Positions 10,218 to 18,618 of a stretch of DNA of 64,000 nucleotides are shown here, piece after piece; within the stretch, counting starts at the first letter, position 1; every line of letters begins with the position of its first letter. The translations under genes were made by a program, and so were the position numbers. The DNA lies in contig NZ_WLZY01000009.1 of assembly GCF_010122465.1 (NCBI RefSeq), forward strand, positions 180,729 to 244,728, read 5' to 3'. Under the pieces are notes generated by a model, which saw only the letters and a program-made list of their open reading frames with translations, had not been told where the DNA came from and did not search any database. This DNA comes from Phytoactinopolyspora mesophila. GTDB taxonomy: Bacteria > Actinomycetota > Actinomycetes > Jiangellales > Jiangellaceae.

Positions 10218-10403
10218 TTGTACTTCACCGACCGAGGAATCGAGGAACTCGAGCATCGCCGCGGCGATGACCAAATCAGTCTCGGCTGGCTGGCCGAACA
10301 ACTACGCGAGTTCGTCGACGAGAACCCGGAGTTCGAGACCGCCATCGAACGCCTGGCCACGCACCTTGCCCGGCTCGACGACGAAGACGAGGACGACGAG
10401 TAA
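10218..10403 (+). CDS. DUF6104 family small acidic protein
   Basis: A 61-residue protein starting MYFTDRGIEELEHRRG and ending in an acidic run DDEDEDDE. I recognise the conserved actinobacterial family found directly behind kgd; the function is unknown. The start is a TTG at 10218, chosen because family members begin MYFTDRG and because a GGGAG Shine-Dalgarno lies six bases upstream. It is probably co-transcribed with kgd, 21 bases away. There is no signal peptide or membrane segment; the middle is predicted helical (WLAEQLREFVDENPEFE). Confidence 0.85.
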   Translation: MYFTDRGIEELEHRRGDDQISLGWLAEQLREFVDENPEFETAIERLATHLARLDDEDEDDE

Positions 10404-10415
10404 CTGCGGCGTTCC

Positions 10416-10525
10416 GGTGGAGGGAGGCGCAGGGGAGGACCCGTCTCGCCCGCGGACTCGCTCGTACCTCGCTCCCCGCTGCCCGGCCCCACCCCGCCCG
10501 GGCCACCCCGGCCCCTCCCACCACC
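10416..10525 (+). repeat. Palindromic repeat element copy (intergenic, most diverged)
   Basis: The core at 10448-10485 resembles the cores at 11217-11253 and 5096-5060 (minus), with one extra A and about three substitutions. It lies between complementary arms at 10416-10427 and 10514-10525 (11 of 12 paired), whose sequence is unrelated to the arms of the other copies. It fills most of the gap between the DUF6104 gene and the SGNH gene and may also act as a transcription terminator. Confidence 0.6.
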
Positions 10526-10593
10526 TCGGCGTATCTGCAGCACTGCCGGCCGGCCTTGTCGCCTCGCGAGGCTGGTGATGCGAGGATGGGGCG

Positions 10594-11205
10594 GTGCGTG
10601 ACGTCAGAGTATGTGTGTTCGGGGACTCCTTCGTGGCCGGCGTCGGCGATCCCAAAGCGCTCGGCTGGGTCGGGCGGGTGGCCGCGCGGACACCGCCGTC
10701 CACCGGAGTTGATCTGACGGCCTATCCGCTGGGTGTGCGCGGTGAAACCACCGAGCAGACCGTCGTTCGGATGCCGATGGAGTGCGCGCCGCGCTTCAGC
10801 GGTGGTGACGAGCAGCGCATCGTCGTCGCCACTGGTGTCGCCGACGCCTACCACCATGTCGATCCGGCCCGTTCCGCGGCGGCGCTGGAGTTCGGGCTCG
10901 GGTCGTTAGACGTCCCCACGCTGGTCATCGGCCCGCCACCGGTCGGCGACGACGCCATGCTCGGACGTGTGCATGAGCTCGACGCAGCCTTCGGTGAGCT
11001 GTGCCGGCGTCGCGGTGTTCCATACATATGCACGTTCCAGCCGCTCTCCAGGCGCAAGCCTTGGCACGACGCCCGCGCCGACGACGGTATCCATCCCAAC
11101 CAGTCCGGGTACGGCATGCTCGCCTACGTGATCCTGCACGAGGGCTGGTACCAGTGGCTCGACGTGCCGCCACCGGCTGCTCCGGTCAAGGGACGGCATT
11201 CGTGA
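10594..11205 (+). CDS. SGNH/GDSL-type hydrolase
   Basis: A 203-residue protein with the SGNH block I near its N-terminus (VCVFGDSFVAGVG, nucleophilic Ser in GDS) and the C-terminal block V Asp-His pair (DDGIHPNQSGYGMLA). Block III is less clear (ATGVADAYHH). Such enzymes hydrolyse esters of lipids, sugars or small acyl compounds; the substrate is unknown. No signal peptide is evident, so it should be cytoplasmic. The start is GTG at 10594. The last codons and the stop lie inside the left arm of a repeat element (11195-11214), so the C-terminal residues may derive from it. Confidence 0.85.
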   Translation: MRDVRVCVFGDSFVAGVGDPKALGWVGRVAARTPPSTGVDLTAYPLGVRGETTEQTVVRMPMECAPRFSGGDEQRIVVATGVADAYHHVDPARSAAALEFGLGSLDVPTLVIGPPPVGDDAMLGRVHELDAAFGELCRRRGVPYICTFQPLSRRKPWHDARADDGIHPNQSGYGMLAYVILHEGWYQWLDVPPPAAPVKGRHS

Positions 11206-11282
11206 GTACCGTCCTTGCCCGCGGCTCGCTCGTTCCTCGCTCGCCGATGCCCACCGCACCATGGACGGCACTCGCGAATGCC
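11195..11282 (+). repeat. Palindromic repeat element copy with 20-bp arms
   Basis: Arms at 11195-11214 and 11263-11282 are complementary at 18 of 20 positions. The core between them (11217-11260) is the best match to the core within cydD (two mismatches over about 37 bases). The left arm overlaps the end of the SGNH gene, and the right arm ends 30 bases before the convergent oxidoreductase stop. It could serve as a bidirectional terminator hairpin as well as being a dispersed element. Confidence 0.7.
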
Positions 11283-11311
11283 GCCTCACGGGTCAACCTG
11301 GCCGGCTTGTT

Positions 11312-12277
11312 TTAAAGCATGAGGACGATCTTGCCGAAGACGTCGCCTTCTGTCATCGCGGCGAATCCATCGCGTGCCTCGGCCAACGGCAATGTGCGAT
11401 CGACCACGGGCCGCACCCCCGTATGCTCGCAGAAGGCGAGCAGACGGCGCAGCTCTTCACGAGTACCCATGGTCGAGCCGAGAATGCGCAACTGAAGGAA
11501 GAAGACCCGGTTCAGTTCCGTCTCCGCTGCCCAGCCTGACGTGGCACCCGAGGCCACCACTACCCCGCCGGGGCGCAGGGACCGCAGCGAGTGTTTCCAG
11601 GTGGCCGCGCCGACGGTCTCCATCACCGCGTCGACTCGTCCGGGTAGCCGGGCGCCGGTCTCGAAGACGTCGGCCGCTCCCAAGGACCGGGTTCGCTCGG
11701 CCTTGTCCGGGTCGCGCGAGGTGACCCAGACCTGCACCCCGGCCGCGGCGGCCAAGGTGATCAGCGCTGTCGCCACACCGCCGCCGGCGCCTTGGACCAG
11801 CACTGTCTGTCCGGGCGCCACCTGTGCCTGGGTGAAAAGCATGCGATACGCCGTCAGCCAGGCAGTGGGCAGGCATGCCGCGTCGGTGAAAGAGATTCCG
11901 GCCGGCTTCGGGAGCAGGTTGCGCCGGGGAACAGCCACCCGCTCGGCGAACGTGCCCGGGTAACGCTCGGACAGCAGCGAACGGCCCGGGTCGAGGGTCT
12001 CGTCACCCATCCAGAACGGGTCGGAGATCACGGAGTGCACGACGACCTCGTTGCCATCTTGGTCGATGCCTGCGGCGTCGCCGCCGAGGATCATCGGCAA
12101 TTGCTCCTCCTTCAGGCCCACTCCACGTAGCGACCACACGTCGTGATGGTTCAGCGATGCCGCCTTGACATCGACCACGGTCCATCCATCGGGGACCTCG
12201 GGTTCCGGCCGCTCACCCGTGGCCAGTGCGTTCAGCGGCTCGTCAGCGTCGAAGCTCTCTGCGTAAACGGCGAACAT
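11312..12277 (-). CDS. Zinc-binding-dehydrogenase-family (MDR) NAD(P)H oxidoreductase
   Basis: A 321-residue medium-chain dehydrogenase/reductase. The N-terminal GroES-like domain (ASLNHHDVWSLRGVG, GGDAAGIDQDGNEVVVH) is followed by a Rossmann fold with the nucleotide motif VQGAGGGVATALITLAAAAG. The four-cysteine structural zinc lobe of alcohol dehydrogenases is absent, so it probably belongs to the quinone-reductase or enoyl-reductase side of the family. The substrate is not predictable. It lies downstream of the malic enzyme gene on the same strand with a 30-base palindrome between them. The ATG at 12277 fits the family N-terminus. Confidence 0.85.
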   Translation of the reverse strand: MFAVYAESFDADEPLNALATGERPEPEVPDGWTVVDVKAASLNHHDVWSLRGVGLKEEQLPMILGGDAAGIDQDGNEVVVHSVISDPFWMGDETLDPGRSLLSERYPGTFAERVAVPRRNLLPKPAGISFTDAACLPTAWLTAYRMLFTQAQVAPGQTVLVQGAGGGVATALITLAAAAGVQVWVTSRDPDKAERTRSLGAADVFETGARLPGRVDAVMETVGAATWKHSLRSLRPGGVVVASGATSGWAAETELNRVFFLQLRILGSTMGTREELRRLLAFCEHTGVRPVVDRTLPLAEARDGFAAMTEGDVFGKIVLML

Positions 12278-12293
12278 TCCCCGACCCTATCCC

Positions 12294-12323
12294 GTGATCG
12301 TGAGCGGATCCGCTCACGATCAC
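12294..12323. repeat. 30-bp perfect palindrome upstream of the oxidoreductase gene
   Basis: The sequence is perfectly self-complementary, with half-site GTGATCGTGAGCGGA at 12294-12308, and has no loop of its own. It lies 17 bases upstream of the oxidoreductase start and 53 bases after the malic enzyme stop. It could be the malic enzyme terminator, an operator for the oxidoreductase, or both. No T-run follows. The outer tips resemble those of the larger inverted repeat at 29851-29901. Confidence 0.65.
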
Positions 12324-12375
12324 CGGGAAAGGTGGCACGCCAAAACGCCGACGGGGCCGGAGGTGCCGGATGCGG

Positions 12376-13599
12376 CTACAGGCGGGCGATGCCCTCGCTC
12401 CTGGCGGCGTCCGCGACGGCAGCAGCCACGGCAGGAGCCACCCGCGGGTCAAACGGTCCCGGAACGATGTAGTCGGCGGCCAGGTCTTCGCCCACGATTC
12501 CGGCCAGCGCCTCGGCAGCAGCGCGCTTCATGCCTTCGGACACGTTCGTCGCCCGTACGTCGAGCGCGCCCCGGAATATGCCCGGAAAAGCCAGGACGTT
12601 GTTGATCTGATTCGGGAAGTCGCTTCGGCCGGTAGCGACGACGGCCGCGTGCCGGTGCGCGACGTCGGGATGCACCTCGGGGTCGGGATTGGCGAGCGCG
12701 AAGATCACCGCATCCGGCGCCATTGTGGCCACCGCGCTCTCCGGTATCACCCCGCCGGAGACGCCGATCAGGACGTCAGCATCCGGGAGGATGTCGTGCG
12801 CTCCACCACGCCGGAGGTCCTGATTAGTGGTGGCGGCCAGCTCGCTCTTGACCGGCGTCAAGCCGTCCCTGCCGGCGTGGATGGCGCCGTGCCGGTCCAT
12901 GACGACGATGTGCCGGACCCCCATCGACTGCAGGATCTTCGTGACCGCCACACCAGCGGCGCCGGCGCCGGAGACGACGACCCGCACCTCATCGAGCCGG
13001 CGCCCGGTGAGGCGCAGAGCGTTGACAAGCGAAGCGGCGACCACAACGGCCGTGCCGTGCTGATCGTCGTGGAACACCGGGATGTCCAGGCGTTCCTGCA
13101 GCCGTCGTTCCACTTCGAAGCATCGGGGCGCGGAGATGTCCTCAAGATTGATGCCGCCGAACGTCGGTGCCATCCGGGCGACGGTTTCCACAAGGTCATC
13201 GACGTCACGGCAATCAAGGCAGACGGGCACGGCATCCACCCCCGCGAACTCCTTGAACAGCAGCGCTTTGCCTTCCATGACCGGCAACGAGGCCTCCGGG
13301 CCGATGTCGCCGAGACCGAGGACGGCCGATCCGTCGGTGACGACGGCGACGGTGTTGCCCTTCCACGTCAGGTCATGGACCCGGGCCGGGGTGTCGGCAA
13401 TGGTGGTGCACACCCGCGCCACGCCGGGTGTGTATGCGAGCGAGAGATCGTTCGCGTTGCGCACCGGCACTGTGGAACGGACCTCGAGCTTGCCCCCACG
13501 GTGCAGGCGGACTGCCCGATCGGTGAGCGTTTCAGCCGCCGAGGCCTCAGCGGCGGGTGCCTCGGCAAGCGGTTCAGAAGGGACGATTTCGGCAACCAT
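12376..13599 (-). CDS. NAD(P)-dependent malic enzyme
   Basis: A 407-residue enzyme catalysing oxidative decarboxylation of malate to pyruvate. It shows the malic N-terminal domain ([35 protein letters not shown]) and the NAD-binding C-terminal domain ([41 protein letters not shown]). The length matches short bacterial malic enzymes without a phosphotransacetylase tail. The first 25 or so residues are an Ala/Glu-rich extension. The ATG at 13599 has AGGGG about eight bases upstream. Whether NAD or NADP is preferred cannot be told from the motifs alone. Confidence 0.93.
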   Translation of the reverse strand: MVAEIVPSEPLAEAPAAEASAAETLTDRAVRLHRGGKLEVRSTVPVRNANDLSLAYTPGVARVCTTIADTPARVHDLTWKGNTVAVVTDGSAVLGLGDIGPEASLPVMEGKALLFKEFAGVDAVPVCLDCRDVDDLVETVARMAPTFGGINLEDISAPRCFEVERRLQERLDIPVFHDDQHGTAVVVAASLVNALRLTGRRLDEVRVVVSGAGAAGVAVTKILQSMGVRHIVVMDRHGAIHAGRDGLTPVKSELAATTNQDLRRGGAHDILPDADVLIGVSGGVIPESAVATMAPDAVIFALANPDPEVHPDVAHRHAAVVATGRSDFPNQINNVLAFPGIFRGALDVRATNVSEGMKRAAAEALAGIVGEDLAADYIVPGPFDPRVAPAVAAAVADAARSEGIARL

Positions 13600-13761
13600 G
13601 TGGTGACCCCTGACAACACGAAATGAGGCGGCAAAGTAGGCAAAATAGCCGGTGACATCTGCTCCACGTGATGCCGTGGCGGCAGGAACCGGAGACGGGG
13701 GTCACCCGTGAGCTGTCATTGTGCCACGCCGCGACAGGGCTCGAAACCGGTTTTCGGAGAA

Positions 13762-13821
13762 CTTCTTTATTCGATCGTGGCCGGATGATGACCCGAATGC
13801 GTCTCGGCGCTGGCAGGATTC
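13762..13821 (+). promoter_or_regulatory. Duplicated upstream element, copy 1 (before first binding protein)
   Basis: These 60 bases match 14763-14822 at 47 positions with no gap. Conserved blocks are CTTCTTTA, GATCGTGGCC, ATGACCCGA, GCGTC and TGGCAGGATTC. The copy ends 52 bases before the ATG of the first solute-binding-protein gene, and the second copy ends 50 bases before the second. It probably carries the promoter and/or an operator duplicated with the gene. No regulator is assigned. Confidence 0.6.
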
Positions 13822-13873
13822 AGCGCACCGAGAGCATCAACTGGCAGACCACCCGAACCCGGGAGAGCCGCGC

Positions 13874-14668
13874 ATGATCGTAACACGCCGCATACGAACA
13901 ATCACTCTCGCGTTCGCCGGTTTCTTTCTGCTCGCCGCGTGCGGAGATGACAACAGAGAGCACGAGGCATATCTCCTCGTCGAAGAAGGCCAGCTCACGG
14001 TCTGTTCAGAGGTTCCGTATCCGCCGTTCGAGTTCGAGGATCCCGAGGCTCCCAGTGGCTACAGCGGGTTCGACATGGACTTGATGCAGGAGATCGCCGA
14101 CCGCCTAGAACTGCCCATGGAGGTCAAGGTGGTCGGATTCGATCCGCTCGTCGACGGCACGGTGTTCCACTACCGGCAATGCGACGCCGGCGCTTCCGCG
14201 ATCACCATCCGGGAGGATCGCGAGCAGGACCTCGACTTCTCCGACCCGTACTTCGACTCACTTCAGTCCCTGCTGGTTCCCGTCGACTCCGGCATCTCCT
14301 CGATCGACGACCTCAACGGCAAATCGGTCGGCATCCAGGCGAGCAGCACCGGCCAGGAGTTCGCCATGGAGAACCTCCCCGACGGCGCCGTTCCTCAGGC
14401 CTATCCCGGCGACGCCGAACTCCTGCCGGCCCTCCAGTCCGGTCACATCGACGCGATCCTGCAGGACTATCCCGTGAACGACGAGCACGCGCAGGCCAAC
14501 GACGACTACGAGGTCGTCGAGACGTTCGAGACCGACGAGCAGTACGGATTCGCCTTCGGCAAAGGCGAGAAAACCGAGCTACTCAACGCCGTTAACGAAC
14601 ACCTGGCTCAGATGCGCGAGGACGGCACCTACGAGGAGATCTATCAGAGGTACTTCAACGTCGACTAA
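13874..14668 (+). CDS. Amino-acid ABC transporter substrate-binding lipoprotein (paralog 1)
   Basis: A 264-residue exported lipoprotein. A hydrophobic signal segment (TITLAFAGFFLLAACG) ends in a lipobox with Cys, then an acidic spacer, then a family-3 periplasmic binding fold ([59 protein letters not shown]). Family 3 members bind polar amino acids or opines. The ATG at 13874 is chosen over an upstream in-frame ATG at 13721 because it begins the signal peptide and is preceded by GGGAGAG. The next gene is a close paralog, so one permease/ATPase pair probably serves two receptors. Confidence 0.93.
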   Translation: MIVTRRIRTITLAFAGFFLLAACGDDNREHEAYLLVEEGQLTVCSEVPYPPFEFEDPEAPSGYSGFDMDLMQEIADRLELPMEVKVVGFDPLVDGTVFHYRQCDAGASAITIREDREQDLDFSDPYFDSLQSLLVPVDSGISSIDDLNGKSVGIQASSTGQEFAMENLPDGAVPQAYPGDAELLPALQSGHIDAILQDYPVNDEHAQANDDYEVVETFETDEQYGFAFGKGEKTELLNAVNEHLAQMREDGTYEEIYQRYFNVD

Positions 14669-14762
14669 ATGGTCGTGCGCGCTCTGGCCGGCCGACTCCA
14701 CGCCTTCCGGCGCGCGACGAGCACTCATGCCTCATGAAGCACGTGGCCAGACCGGACATATG

Positions 14763-14822
14763 CTTCTTTACTGGATCGTGGCCTGAACATGACCCGATCG
14801 CGTCATATCAGTGGCAGGATTC
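14763..14822 (+). promoter_or_regulatory. Duplicated upstream element, copy 2 (before second binding protein)
   Basis: This is the second copy of the 60-base element at 13762-13821, 47 of 60 identical and at nearly the same distance from the start codon. It lies in the 204-base gap between the two binding-protein genes. The second gene may therefore have its own promoter rather than depending on read-through. Just upstream, 14674-14732 contains a GC-rich imperfect stem (TCGTGCGCGC with GCGCGCGACGA) that might limit read-through. Confidence 0.6.
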
Positions 14823-14872
14823 CCACCACCACAAGTGAAATCGCACAACGCCCCAACCGGGAGAGAACAGTC

Positions 14873-15682
14873 ATGACCTTGCTCCACATATCGCGCTCGA
14901 TCGCCGTCGCCGCCGCCGGCGTCCTGCTGCTGTCCGCCTGCGGCGACGACGGCGACGACGCCTCCGCCGAGGCCAACGGCGACTTCAATCTCGTCCAGGA
15001 CGGCGTGCTGACGGTCTGCTCGGACGTTCCGTACCCACCGTTCGAGTTCGAAGACTCGGACGCACCAAGCGGGTACAGCGGCTTCGACATGGATCTCATG
15101 CAGGAGATCGCCGACAATCTCGGCCTCGAAATGTCCGTACAGGCCGTGGGGTTCGACCCCCTTCAAAGCGGCACGGTCTTCGCCGCCAACCAATGTGACG
15201 TCGGTGCCTCGGCGATGACCATCACCGAGGAGCGCCAGGAGAACATCGACTTCTCCGACCCGTACTACGACTCTCTGCAATCGCTCTTGACCAGCGTGGA
15301 CTCCGGGATCTCCTCGATCGAGGACCTCGACGGACGCAACGTCGGAGTCCAGCAAGGCACCACGGGCCAATCGTTCGCCGAGGAGAACCTCCCGGAAGGC
15401 GCCTCTCCTCAGGCGTTCCCGAGCGACGGGGAACTGTGGCCCGCCCTGCAAGCAGGCAACATCGACGCGATCCTGCAGGACTTCCCGGTCAACTATGAGC
15501 ACGAACAGGACGACGAAGGCTACGCGATCGTCGAGACGTACGAGACCGACGAGCAGTACGGCTTCGCGTTCGGCAAGGACGACCGCCCCGAATTACTGGC
15601 CGCCGTCAATGAGCAACTGGCTGAGCTGCGCGAAGACGGGACGTACGACGAGATCTACGCCGAGTACTTCGAAGTCGACTAA
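14873..15682 (+). CDS. Amino-acid ABC transporter substrate-binding lipoprotein (paralog 2)
   Basis: A 269-residue lipoprotein highly similar to its neighbour over the whole mature part (both contain [10 protein letters not shown] and [15 protein letters not shown]). The signal segment ends at the lipobox LLLSACG. The start is the ATG at 14873, with GGGAGAG upstream; an in-frame ATG at 14789 would add a non-signal extension. Differences from paralog 1 cluster in the loops lining the binding cleft ([14 protein letters not shown] versus FDPLVDGTVFHYRQ). This suggests diverged ligand preference after a tandem duplication. The permease starts 18 bases after its stop. Confidence 0.93.
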   Translation: MTLLHISRSIAVAAAGVLLLSACGDDGDDASAEANGDFNLVQDGVLTVCSDVPYPPFEFEDSDAPSGYSGFDMDLMQEIADNLGLEMSVQAVGFDPLQSGTVFAANQCDVGASAMTITEERQENIDFSDPYYDSLQSLLTSVDSGISSIEDLDGRNVGVQQGTTGQSFAEENLPEGASPQAFPSDGELWPALQAGNIDAILQDFPVNYEHEQDDEGYAIVETYETDEQYGFAFGKDDRPELLAAVNEQLAELREDGTYDEIYAEYFEVD

Positions 15683-15700
15683 GCGCCGAACAGGACAAGC

Positions 15701-16486
15701 GTGCGAAAAGTCACCAGAAGGCGCCTCAATCGCGGCGCCTTGTACGTGGTGTTCGTCGCGGCGGTCGGGGCTATCGTTGTCGCTGCCGACTGGGAACGAC
15801 TACAGCGGACCTTCTTCAGAGTCGAGATCGCCCGCGATCAGCTTCCCGAGATCATCACGATCGCCGCGCGGAACACCATACTTTTCACCCTCATCGCGTT
15901 CGGTGGTGGCCTGGTATTAGGCGTCACGCTGGCTTTGATGAAGCTTTCGCCGGTACTGCCTTATCGGTGGTTCGCGATCGCCTACATCGAGGTCTTCCGT
16001 GGTCTACCCGCACTGCTGACCATCTTCGGGATGGCCTACGTGCTGCCGATAGCCTTCGGCATCCGGGTGCCTGGAGGAAATGTCGGCGCGGGCCTACTCG
16101 CGTTGGTCATGGTCGCCGGCGCCTACATCGCGGAGATCGTTCGAGCCGGCATCGAAGGTGTGCCCAAAGGGCAGACCGAGGCCGCCCGTTCCCTGGGCAT
16201 GTCTCCTACCCGAACGATGTTCTCGATTATCCTGCCGCAGGCTTTCCGGATCGTGATCCCGCCGATCACCAACGAATTCGTCCTTCTGATCAAGGACACA
16301 TCGCTGTTGTTCATCGTCGGCACAACACTGACGACGAAGGAGATCACGACGTTCTCCCGGGACGCCGTGGTCAACACCGGGAATGCCACGCCGCTCATTA
16401 TGGGAGGCATGTTGTATCTGCTGATCACCATTCCGCTGACGCGCCTGGTGGCCGTGCTGGAACGCCGGATGGCGAGGACCCGATGA
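15701..16486 (+). CDS. Polar amino-acid ABC transporter permease
   Basis: A 261-residue inner-membrane permease starting at GTG 15701. About five hydrophobic helices surround the HisM-type coupling motif ([24 protein letters not shown]), which contacts the ATPase. Only one permease gene is present, so it presumably forms a homodimer. Its TGA overlaps the ATPase start codon (ATGA at 16483-16486). The EAA loop and the helix N-terminal to it ([19 protein letters not shown]) fit the His/Glu/Gln/Arg/opine permease family. Confidence 0.94.
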   Translation: MRKVTRRRLNRGALYVVFVAAVGAIVVAADWERLQRTFFRVEIARDQLPEIITIAARNTILFTLIAFGGGLVLGVTLALMKLSPVLPYRWFAIAYIEVFRGLPALLTIFGMAYVLPIAFGIRVPGGNVGAGLLALVMVAGAYIAEIVRAGIEGVPKGQTEAARSLGMSPTRTMFSIILPQAFRIVIPPITNEFVLLIKDTSLLFIVGTTLTTKEITTFSRDAVVNTGNATPLIMGGMLYLLITIPLTRLVAVLERRMARTR

Positions 16487-17241
16487 CGCGGACCGGTCAG
16501 CTGTCCCCTGACGTCCCGGCGATCGAGGTCGCCGATTTACACAAGAGTTTTGGCGAGCTAGCTGTTCTGAAAGGTATCGACTTGACGGTCGACGCCGGTC
16601 AGGTCGTGTGCGTCGTCGGCCCCAGCGGGTCGGGCAAATCCACTCTGCTGCGGTGTGTCAACCGCCTCGAAGAGCCGACCTCCGGAAAGATCCGGGTCGA
16701 GGGAATCGACATTCTCGATCCGGAGGTCGACCTCGACCGCGTCCGGGCCCGTATAGGCATGGTGTTTCAGCAGTTCAACTTGTTTCCGCACCTGACGGTG
16801 CTGCGCAATCTCACGCTCGCTCAGCAACGAGTGCTCGGGCGTGGAAAGCAAGACGCCCAGAGAATCGCCATCGAGAACCTCGAGCGGGTCGGTCTCATCG
16901 ACAAGAAGGACGCCTACCCAGCGCACCTTTCCGGCGGCCAGCAGCAGCGGGCTGCCATCGCCCGCTCCCTGTCGATGGAGCCGGACATGATGCTCTTCGA
17001 CGAGCCGACCTCGGCACTGGACCCCGAACTCGTCGGAGATGTGCTGGACGTGATGCGCGGCTTGGCAACCAGCGGAATGACGATGATGGTCGTCACCCAT
17101 GAGATGGGCTTCGCTCGTGAGGTGGGCGACGAGCTGATCTTCATGGACGAGGGCGTCATCGTGGAATCAGGCAACCCCAGGGACGTGCTGAGCAATCCGC
17201 GGCATCAGAGAACACAGGCTTTTCTCTCCAAAGTTCTCTGA
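16483..17241 (+). CDS. Polar amino-acid ABC transporter ATP-binding protein
   Basis: A 252-residue ATPase completing the importer. Motifs are Walker [16 protein letters not shown]-loop [14 protein letters not shown], signature [15 protein letters not shown], Walker [15 protein letters not shown] and the switch His in VVTHEMGF, all typical of the GlnQ/HisP group. The start is the ATG at 16483 overlapping the permease stop; a longer frame in this phase reaches into the permease gene and is not real. A strong hairpin at 17267-17300 ends the operon. Confidence 0.95.
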   Translation: MTRTGQLSPDVPAIEVADLHKSFGELAVLKGIDLTVDAGQVVCVVGPSGSGKSTLLRCVNRLEEPTSGKIRVEGIDILDPEVDLDRVRARIGMVFQQFNLFPHLTVLRNLTLAQQRVLGRGKQDAQRIAIENLERVGLIDKKDAYPAHLSGGQQQRAAIARSLSMEPDMMLFDEPTSALDPELVGDVLDVMRGLATSGMTMMVVTHEMGFAREVGDELIFMDEGVIVESGNPRDVLSNPRHQRTQAFLSKVL

Positions 17242-17266
17242 AGACCGGCCCCGCTGGCACGAAGTG

Positions 17267-17300
17267 CTAGTGGCGCGGACCCAGGAGTCCGCGCCACTAG
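17267..17300 (+). terminator. Strong hairpin after the amino-acid ABC operon
   Basis: A perfect 14-base stem, CTAGTGGCGCGGAC (17267-17280) with its complement at 17287-17300, has a six-base loop and starts 26 bases after the ATPase stop. No U-run follows, which is common for high-GC actinobacterial terminators. Confidence 0.8.
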
Positions 17301-17376
17301 TCCCGACCACTCGGCTTGCATGGCGGCCGGGATGTGACAGGCTATCGACGAGTGATCTCTCTCGTCAGGAGGCCCG

Positions 17377-17763
17377 GTGAGCGATCCCCGCACGACGAAC
17401 GCTGATCTCGTCGAGCTGAGCGTGCCCGCGTCCAGCGCATATCTGGCTGTGCTGCGCACCACTTCAGCAGGGTTGGGAGCCCGCCTAGGCCTCACTCTGG
17501 ACGACATCGAAGATCTCCGGATCGCCGTCGACGAAGCCTGTGCCATGCTGCTCCCGGTGGCACAGCCCGGCGCGAACCTCCAGTGCCGTTTCGAACTCCA
17601 CGACGACGTCCTGGAGGTCCTGGTATCAGTGGCCGCCACGCACACCACGCTCCCGGGCCCGGACAGCTTCGCGTGGACTGTCCTGTCCGCCTTGGCGGGC
17701 GACGTGCGTTCGTCGGTCCGGGACGGGCGTGTCGCCATCACGCTGCGCAAGAAGCGCGGGTGA
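17377..17763 (+). CDS. RsbW-like anti-sigma factor (serine-kinase-type ATPase)
   Basis: A 128-residue protein of the histidine-kinase-like ATPase superfamily. The N-box-like helix DDIEDLRIAVDEACAML is diagnostic of RsbW/UsfX anti-sigma factors; the later ATP-lid motifs are weak. It is expected to bind and inhibit the SigB/SigF-type sigma factor encoded seven bases downstream and to be released through a partner-switching anti-anti-sigma protein that is not present here. The GTG at 17377 is preceded by AGGAGG. Together the two genes look like a general-stress or developmental switch. Confidence 0.85.
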   Translation: MSDPRTTNADLVELSVPASSAYLAVLRTTSAGLGARLGLTLDDIEDLRIAVDEACAMLLPVAQPGANLQCRFELHDDVLEVLVSVAATHTTLPGPDSFAWTVLSALAGDVRSSVRDGRVAITLRKKRG

Positions 17764-17770
17764 ACCACGG

Positions 17771-18556
17771 GTGGAGCAAACTACCGTCGACCGCACTGAA
17801 AGCCGCGAGCTACTTCTCGAACTCGCGGCTCTCGATCCAGCCGACCCCCGGCGGCTGGCCATGCGGAACCGGCTGGCCACCCTCCATCTGCCGCTGGCCG
17901 AGCATCTGGCTCGGCGTTTCGCCGGCCGCGGTGAGCCGTACGAAGACCTCGTACAGGTCGCCACCATCGGGCTGATCAAGTCCCTTGACCGATACGATCC
18001 CCGCCGTGGCGTCGAGTTCTCTACCTACGCCACACCCACCATCCTCGGCGAGATCAAGCGGTGGTTCCGCGACAAGGGCTGGGCCGTGCGGGTTCCCCGG
18101 CGGCTCCAGGAGCTCCGGTTGTCCATCGGCACGGCCACGACGGAACTCACGCACCAGCTCGGCCGCTCGCCCACCATCAACGAGCTGGCCACGGCAGTGG
18201 GGGTCGGCGAGGATGCCGTGCTGGAGGCGCTCGAATCCGCGACGGCCTATAGCGCGGTCTCGCTGGACGCCCCGGAGACGAGCGCCGAGACCGGTGCCGC
18301 GCCGCTCGAGGTCATCGGCCATGACGACGAGGCGCTTGAAGGAGTGGAGAACCGGGAAGCGATCGCTCGGATCCTGAGTACGTTGCCCGAGCGGGAGCGG
18401 CGGATCATCGTCCTGCGCTTCTTCCGCAACATGACACAGTCCCAAATCGCCGACGAGGTCGGCATCTCCCAGATGCACGTTTCCCGGCTGTTGTCGCGTA
18501 CGCTGGCCAACCTCCGCGAGTCGCTGCTGACCGACCCCCACGACGAGACGCTGTAG
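17771..18556 (+). CDS. SigB/SigF-family RNA polymerase sigma factor
   Basis: A 261-residue sigma factor with region 2 (HLARRFAGRGEPYEDLVQVATIGLIKSL, then EFSTYATPTILGEIKRWFRD), region 3 (LTHQLGRSPTINELATAVG) and region 4 (LPERERRIIVLRFFRNMTQ, SQIADEVGISQMHVSRLLSR). Having region 3 but no region 1.1 makes it a group 3 sigma factor of the SigB/F/G type. The start is the GTG at 17771 because it directly follows the anti-sigma gene; the frame is open further upstream only as an overlap of that gene. It is probably co-expressed with, and held inactive by, the RsbW-like protein. Confidence 0.93.
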   Translation: MEQTTVDRTESRELLLELAALDPADPRRLAMRNRLATLHLPLAEHLARRFAGRGEPYEDLVQVATIGLIKSLDRYDPRRGVEFSTYATPTILGEIKRWFRDKGWAVRVPRRLQELRLSIGTATTELTHQLGRSPTINELATAVGVGEDAVLEALESATAYSAVSLDAPETSAETGAAPLEVIGHDDEALEGVENREAIARILSTLPERERRIIVLRFFRNMTQSQIADEVGISQMHVSRLLSRTLANLRESLLTDPHDETL

Positions 18557-18618
18557 AGCGCCCCAATCCGCGCCCCGACTGCCGCGGCCTCGTAGGGCCG
18601 GCACTAGGGTGTCCTGAT

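Noticed and set aside
12370-13626. A 418-codon plus-strand frame
   Set aside because: It is the complement of the malic enzyme gene, whose conserved motifs are clear on the minus strand.
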